Shown here one piece after another: positions 40,464-40,527 of a stretch of DNA of 40,527 nucleotides (position 1 is its first letter; the number at the start of each line of letters is the position of its first letter). The notes beneath the pieces are model-generated. The model saw nothing but the letters and a program-made list of their open reading frames with translations, was not told the DNA's origin and made no database searches. Source of the DNA: an uncultured Eubacteriales bacterium (GTDB lineage Bacteria; Bacillota; Clostridia; Lachnospirales; Lachnospiraceae); the NCBI GenBank assembly GCA_900314555.1, contig OMVQ01000006.1, positions 1 through 40,527 of the forward strand, read 5' to 3'. Both the position numbers and the translations under genes were made by a program.

Positions 40464-40527
40464 CACCTGCTATGCAGGTGTGTTCCCGGTAAGCTTTAGC
40501 TTCAAGAAAAAAACCTCCAGTGCTATA
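40464..40527 (-). terminator. Hairpin at the window edge, terminator or end of a mobile element
   Basis: CACCTGC-TAT-GCAGGTG (40464-40480) is a perfect 7-bp stem. On the minus strand it is followed by GTTTATTTTTATG, so it can end a gene entering from beyond 40527. Next to it are AAGCTTTAGCTT (40491-40502) and, on the minus strand, CACTGGAGGTTTTTTTCTTG. IS200/IS605 elements carry similar subterminal hairpins, but the window stops before any transposase could be seen. Confidence 0.45.

Noticed and set aside
40464..40527. Confident call of an IS200/IS605 end
   Set aside because: Only a short hairpin and flanking sequence are visible, with no transposase before the window ends, so it is listed only as an edge hairpin.

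Overview
The window is AT-rich, densely coded bacterial DNA with Shine-Dalgarno (SD) sequences of the TGGAGG type before most genes. It looks like a Gram-positive anaerobe of the Clostridia, probably Lachnospiraceae. Pointers are a DapL-type lysine pathway, a T-box controlled aspS-gatCAB operon, glnA followed by an ANTAR regulator, luxS-pfs, and DUF4250 and DUF3783 proteins. The species is not claimed. I found no rRNA, tRNA, CRISPR array, prophage or transposase gene.

Layout. 1-2.6 kb: an SGNH hydrolase, a VapBC toxin-antitoxin pair lying between two exact 45-bp direct repeats, and a LysR regulator. 2.7-6.0 kb: an operon facing away from lysR that encodes an APH-like small-molecule kinase, a class-III PLP enzyme and a short-chain dehydrogenase, a candidate uncharacterised catabolic route. 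6.1-8.3 kb: a small membrane-protein gene broken by one stop codon, a small exported protein, an HD hydrolase and a DUF3783 protein. 8.5-10.8 kb: a class-I aminotransferase and hisC. 11.1-13.9 kb: a metal-resistance operon (ArsR repressor, free-standing HMA protein, P1B ATPase). 14-17.5 kb: an XRE-AlaA fusion, an XRE membrane regulator, a nitroreductase and a DUF4250 protein. 17.6-21.9 kb: luxS-pfs, a polysaccharide deacetylase, a YitT protein and a membrane protein. 22-25.6 kb: glnA-ANTAR-dapL. 25.7-29 kb: a CtpE-like P-type ATPase and a coiled-coil membrane protein. 29-34.8 kb: T-box, aspS, gatC, gatA, gatB. 34.8-40.5 kb: a PilZ protein, purF, purB and a second PurF-like protein without the catalytic cysteine.

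The strongest unexplained signal is a family of roughly 140-bp intergenic repeats, with five full copies near 14.2, 16.6, 20.0, 31.4 and 35.3 kb and some fragments. Each is a string of three or four hairpins starting with GTGTGAAAAAT. In four copies the element sits exactly at the SD of the next gene and is flanked by direct repeats of that SD, so the gene keeps a well-placed ribosome site after insertion. Hairpin arms differ between copies with matching changes on both sides, so structure rather than sequence is conserved. These look like small non-autonomous elements that target SD sequences and place a folded RNA in front of genes.

Metabolically the window centres on nitrogen: five PLP aminotransferase-fold enzymes, glutamine synthetase with its presumed RNA-binding regulator, amidotransferase-dependent tRNA charging, and purine synthesis from glutamine.
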